Source: Seminavis robusta (lineage: Eukaryota; Bacillariophyta; Bacillariophyceae; Naviculales; Naviculaceae). From it: DNA of 33,176 bases. Below the pieces are notes generated by a model that had not been told where the DNA came from, searched no databases, and saw nothing but the letters and a program-made list of their open reading frames with translations. The translations under genes and the position numbers were made by a program. Location of the stretch: positions 1-33,176 of the forward strand of contig CAICTM010001247.1 of the NCBI GenBank assembly GCA_903772945.1, in the 5' to 3' direction. Positions 30,258 to 33,176 of the stretch are shown here, piece after piece. Within the stretch, counting starts at the first letter, position 1, and every line of letters begins with the position of its first letter.

Positions 30258-30361
30258 GCTGCCACCAACACTGACAAAAATAATAGAAAGAAGCAAACAA
30301 TGACAACATTGAGGTTTTAGATCTCATTGTTGCAGCTACCAGCCAACCATTTCACAACAGA
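30258..30361. promoter_or_regulatory. short divergent intergenic region
   Basis: About 100 bp separate the first ATG of the minus-strand transposase-like frame from the ATG of the plus-strand gene. It also contains a minus-strand acceptor-like pyrimidine tract ending in CAG (30271-30286). It can serve as a shared promoter only if the minus-strand gene really starts here rather than being truncated. Confidence 0.35.
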
Positions 30362-31354
30362 ATGGCACGTACCAAGAAAGCCACTCCACCTTATCGCTTT
30401 GGTCTGAAGCCAATGCGATTGTCTGGCCGGTTCAATGTACTTGCACTGGACATGGGGATCCCTCCATCGTGGCACGCTGGAGAAGATAATGCCCCCAATG
30501 CCAATGGCCGCAGTTATGTTGACATACCCTACGCCGAATTAGGAGCTGTGCACCCTGATGGCGTCATTGTCGGTCCTACTGAAAGGTATTACAAGTGCAG
30601 TGGTCAGTTTACAGCTGATCTCATGACGATGGGAATCGGCCTCAAGACTTCTGACTTACGTGAGATTGGCAACGTGGAGCAGGAGCCTTATCGTTCCATG
30701 AAGTTGAAGAAAAAGGTAACACCCACGCAGAAGCACATGGTTGAGGAAATCAAGCGTCGTTGTATTGTGGATGGCCATCTTGAACACCCAAAGTGCGGCC
30801 ACTGGGACAAAAAGAAATGTCTTGTCTGGCTCCAGAGGAATCCACTCACCAATGCAAGCGACAGGGCCTTTGTAATTGCGGCAGAAAAGAAGCTCTTTGA
30901 TCTTGTGACAAGAGTCAGTCAGGAAAACTCGAAGGAAAAGACCAAGGCAACTGCTCCTTGGGTCACCGCAGAACCCTACATCCGTCTGATCGAGTGCATG
31001 CTCAATGACAGCATCCGTCCACTGTTCATGGAGATGCACAGGATGGGGGAAAGAGATGAGTTAGATGCAAGGAATTCGTTGGACAGGCCTGAGACAGTCT
31101 ATGAGGCTTGTGCCAGACTGTACAACGATGAGAACAACAAAGTATTCTCACGTTGCTTACCTGATTTGCATGATTACTTCTCTGAAGCCTTGGATTGTTC
31201 CTTCGAAAAGATGCCAGGTGGTGCCATCACCGCTGATGAAGTGAAGCGCCGCTGGGGTGACAGCCGTGCCAAGTTGATCAAAATCATTGCACTGGGAATG
31301 AAAAACTCTGCAGAAACGCCCTTTTTGAGTCCGCAGAAACACTTTTTTTCCTGA
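30362..31354 (+). CDS. putative DNA-binding accessory protein (330 aa), aberrant C-terminus
   Basis: ATG in context CACAGA-ATG opens 330 codons. The basic N-terminus MARTKKATPPYRFGLKPMRL is followed by a mixed domain (about 40-110). A Lys/Arg-rich helical part has a small Cys/His cluster (HPKCGHWDKKKC, about 142-153), and a C-terminal domain (about 245-318) contains ARLYNDENNKVFSRCLPDLH and EVKRRWGDSRAKLIKII. That last segment resembles a trihelix/SANT-like DNA-binding motif I have seen repeatedly in diatom and oomycete repeat-associated proteins; the match is from memory. After residue 318 the sequence passes into CTGCAGAAA-type repeat DNA, so the last ~13 residues look like read-out, not native tail. 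It is divergent from the transposase-like gene and perhaps its partner in one element. Confidence 0.6.
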   Translation: MARTKKATPPYRFGLKPMRLSGRFNVLALDMGIPPSWHAGEDNAPNANGRSYVDIPYAELGAVHPDGVIVGPTERYYKCSGQFTADLMTMGIGLKTSDLREIGNVEQEPYRSMKLKKKVTPTQKHMVEEIKRRCIVDGHLEHPKCGHWDKKKCLVWLQRNPLTNASDRAFVIAAEKKLFDLVTRVSQENSKEKTKATAPWVTAEPYIRLIECMLNDSIRPLFMEMHRMGERDELDARNSLDRPETVYEACARLYNDENNKVFSRCLPDLHDYFSEALDCSFEKMPGGAITADEVKRRWGDSRAKLIKIIALGMKNSAETPFLSPQKHFFS

Positions 31355-31416
31355 AGCAGGCTGGCGTGCACTCTGCAGAAGCCCTCGAACTCTGCAGTTC
31401 CGAAAGCCGGCATGGC

Positions 31417-31503
31417 TTTTTCTGCCGGGAGGTGTTTTTTTCTGCAGGAGGTGTTTTTTTCTGCAGGGGGTGTTTGTCTCTGGCAGATGACTTTTTTTCT
31501 GCC
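31417..31503. repeat. 19-bp tandem repeats
   Basis: Units of TTTTTTTCTGCAGGAGGTG and variants follow each other at 31417-31434, 31435-31453, 31454-31472 and 31473-31491, with a fifth partial copy after. The sequence just upstream (31305-31400) carries inverted-sense CTGCAGAAA and CCGCAGAAACAC words, so the whole 200 bp has an inverted-repeat character, like a transposon subterminal region. Confidence 0.8.
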
Positions 31504-31603
31504 AAAAGCACCTGAAACTGCACGAATGGCTCGCAGAGTCGATTCATTGTTTGGCAGAAGATTTTATGTAGCAATTATCGTTTGCAGCTTGACAATTACT
31601 TAG

Positions 31604-32616
31604 AGATGGTATACCAGGCAGGCGTGACGAAACTAGCAGCAAATAACTAGGCAGTCTCTTTTTGAAATCTAAAGGCTGCGATGAAATCATTGAAATTTAA
31701 TGCCAAGGCACACTTTGGACCTAACCCCTAACGTCTCTCCTGCAAAAGAGCAGACCCCATAACTGTCCATTAACCCAACCTAAAACCGAGACCCCATTAT
31801 GATGTGCGAGGAATCACATTAACCCACACTCAAATCAAATCGAATTCGAACCTATTCGATATAAGATCAGACTCAGTCCCACCAACACCAGCCTATTTCA
31901 CAGCACAGTGCAAGAGATGGCCTCTGTTGATTCGAGAAATCCGTGTAGGTTCCTCCATCAGGACTGGAATATAAAAATGCCCAGAGAGCGTGCTTTCATT
32001 AACATCTATAAGCCCGTTGGAAAAGAGAGCAGTTAGGGTGGGTATGGGTTTGGCTTTTAATTATTTGTCGAAACGCAATGGAGGTTGGGTATATTTTAGG
32101 GTCATAGTGGGTAAATACCTGGTTTTCTGGGCTTTTGGGGAAATGGAGTGCCCGGGGATGGGACGAGAGAGGCTTCATGTTCACGAATAAAACAAGGTTT
32201 TTGAGGGGGGGGGGGGCTGTAGTAATCAATGACCTGGAAGAGCTCGAAGTGAGCTTTCGAATCCAAGGACGAGCCACTTTTTTCGAATGGTCGCTTGCCT
32301 CCGGTTCAAGGTCGCCACGTTTGTGTGTGTCATCAAAGTCAGTCACTGGAACTAGCATAGTTCCAGATCTCTTCCTAGCGCATCACCCTCGTTGATGGTC
32401 TCTTTTCCACTAGAGATATTCTTACAACGTGCTCCCCTCCCTGATTATACTGCAATTCTTCAGCATTTTGGCTTTTTGTTGGTAGCTTGCTACCTCATGA
32501 GTTTCTTGAATGTCCAAGGTTTGAAGGTTGAGTCCTCTGTTGTGCTGTGTGTGAGCACTTAGTTCAATGCCGACTGTGATAATATCATGTCGTGTACACC
32601 AATAACACTGCTCTTT
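31604..32616. other. non-coding region, no gene supported
   Basis: The open frame 31999-32358 on the minus strand has an ATG but no motif, and it crosses a 12-G run (32205-32216). Isolated CTAACCCCTAAC-like words near 31720 are not a telomere array. Nothing else is recognisable. Confidence 0.45.
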
Positions 32617-33176
32617 TCAAACCGAATCGTCTCTCTCTACATCTGGAGCCAGACAATCCTCCTCCATGACTCCTGCTCGACCTGGAAGACATGTGAAGAC
32701 ATAATAAAGGGGACGAGAGTAGAGTTCTGCCTTTTCTCTCTGCTTCTTGTCATTACCTCCACCTGGTTTCTTCGTTTTTCTGAGAGGGTGAAACATAGCA
32801 CAACACAGTAAAAGATGTCTTAGCTACAACTCATCTTATCGCGCTGGAACAGTATTTTTTTACTTACCTTTGATTCTTGGTAGCTAATTTTATTGCTCGG
32901 GTTATCTGAACGAGCCTTTTCTGGAATAGAAAAACAGTAGAGAGAGAAGGCTATTTATGTTAGGCACAAAACAAGAAGGGTAAATATTACTTTAGGGTAA
33001 TGAGATTAAACGAGACTCACTTCCTGGTCTTTTGTTTGCCATTGCCATGTTTCTGCTGTTTTTCTTCTCCTCCTGCCTGTTGTAATGTAAACTGTTTTGT
33101 TAGAGAGTGATTCATTTGGGGGAGAGAAACATACTAATGAGACTCACACTTTTTTTTGAAGCTTTTGCCTTTTCTG
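32617..33176 (-). CDS. 3' part of a multi-exon gene entering from the right edge (partial)
   Basis: Minus-strand splice signals occur in series. Exon A (33148-33176 and beyond) ends at GTGAGT. Exon B is 33021-33076, between ACAACAG and GTGAGT. Exon C is 32868-32920, between TTCCAG and GTAAGT. Exon D starts at 32779 after CTCTCAG. Introns are 71, 100 and 88 bp. One frame stays open through B, C and D. It gives a basic product with RRRRKTAETWQW, KRLVQITRAIKLATKN and KTKKPGGGNDKKQREKAE, ending at a TGA at 32617-32619. A second frame, reading KKARSDNPSNKISYQE in exon C, is open until early exon D, so the true frame is undecided. The product is Lys/Arg-rich with no known domain. The gene may be real, but exon sequence is AT-poor and short, so confidence is modest. 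Confidence 0.4.

Noticed and set aside
31718..31800. Telomere-like CTAACCCCTAAC words
   Set aside because: Only isolated, irregular words; no tandem array.
31999..32358. 119-codon minus-strand ORF with an ATG
   Set aside because: Crosses a 12-G run, has no domain and is unsupported by splice or context.
1..33176. tRNA and rRNA genes
   Set aside because: I looked for T-arm GTTCGA-type boxes with a pairing acceptor stem and found none convincing; a covariance-model scan would be decisive.

Overview
The window reads as nuclear DNA of a stramenopile, most probably a diatom. No single marker proves this. The pointers are: short GT-AG introns (63-100 bp); widely spaced genes without operons; a PstS-like protein of the algal type; a Hedgehog-type Hint protein of the kind multiplied in diatoms; and a retroelement C-terminal relic that I recognise from diatoms and other protists. 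I cannot name the species. Family assignments rest on recalled motif patterns, not on searches.

Layout. 1-6.2 kb is mostly non-coding. It holds a decayed retroelement coding fragment (2401-2850, minus), a small possible gene (3176-3532, minus) and two imperfect duplications. 6.2-7.8 kb carries a PstS-like phosphate-binding protein with one in-frame 90-bp intron and a C-terminal membrane anchor. 10.57-11.21 kb carries an unrecognised basic Ser-rich protein. 11.85-12.18 kb may be a broken Pro-Ser repeat gene. Two minus-strand genes (13097-13852 and 15315-15950) are diverged paralogues sharing a Gln/Glu-rich C-terminal block. 16.73-18.06 kb encodes a type II membrane glycosyltransferase resembling GT34. 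19.15-19.94 kb (minus) encodes a Hint domain lacking the catalytic first Cys block.

20.1-31.5 kb is an accessory, mobile-element-rich block. It contains a 167-bp MITE-like element with a 6-bp target duplication, a near-perfect 31/30-nt hairpin, and a 4.3-kb Ty3/gypsy LTR retrotransposon in minus orientation with both LTRs and a possible 4-bp target duplication. The retrotransposon's interior is shortened and full of frameshifts. A satellite of about 11 copies of a ~100-bp unit abuts it.

Beyond that lies a three-gene cluster: an unknown plus-strand protein (27125-27730); a convergent minus-strand transposase-like gene with two apparent introns and two compensating frameshifts; and a divergent plus-strand putative DNA-binding protein that runs out into 19-bp tandem repeats. 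This cluster is the best candidate for an undescribed element. 31.6-32.6 kb looks non-coding. The right edge holds three consecutive splice-site pairs on the minus strand, probably the 3' part of a multi-exon gene.

Limits. Single-base indels are dense in the retroelement and satellite but not in the unique genes. Some apparent breaks may therefore be assembly errors rather than decay.
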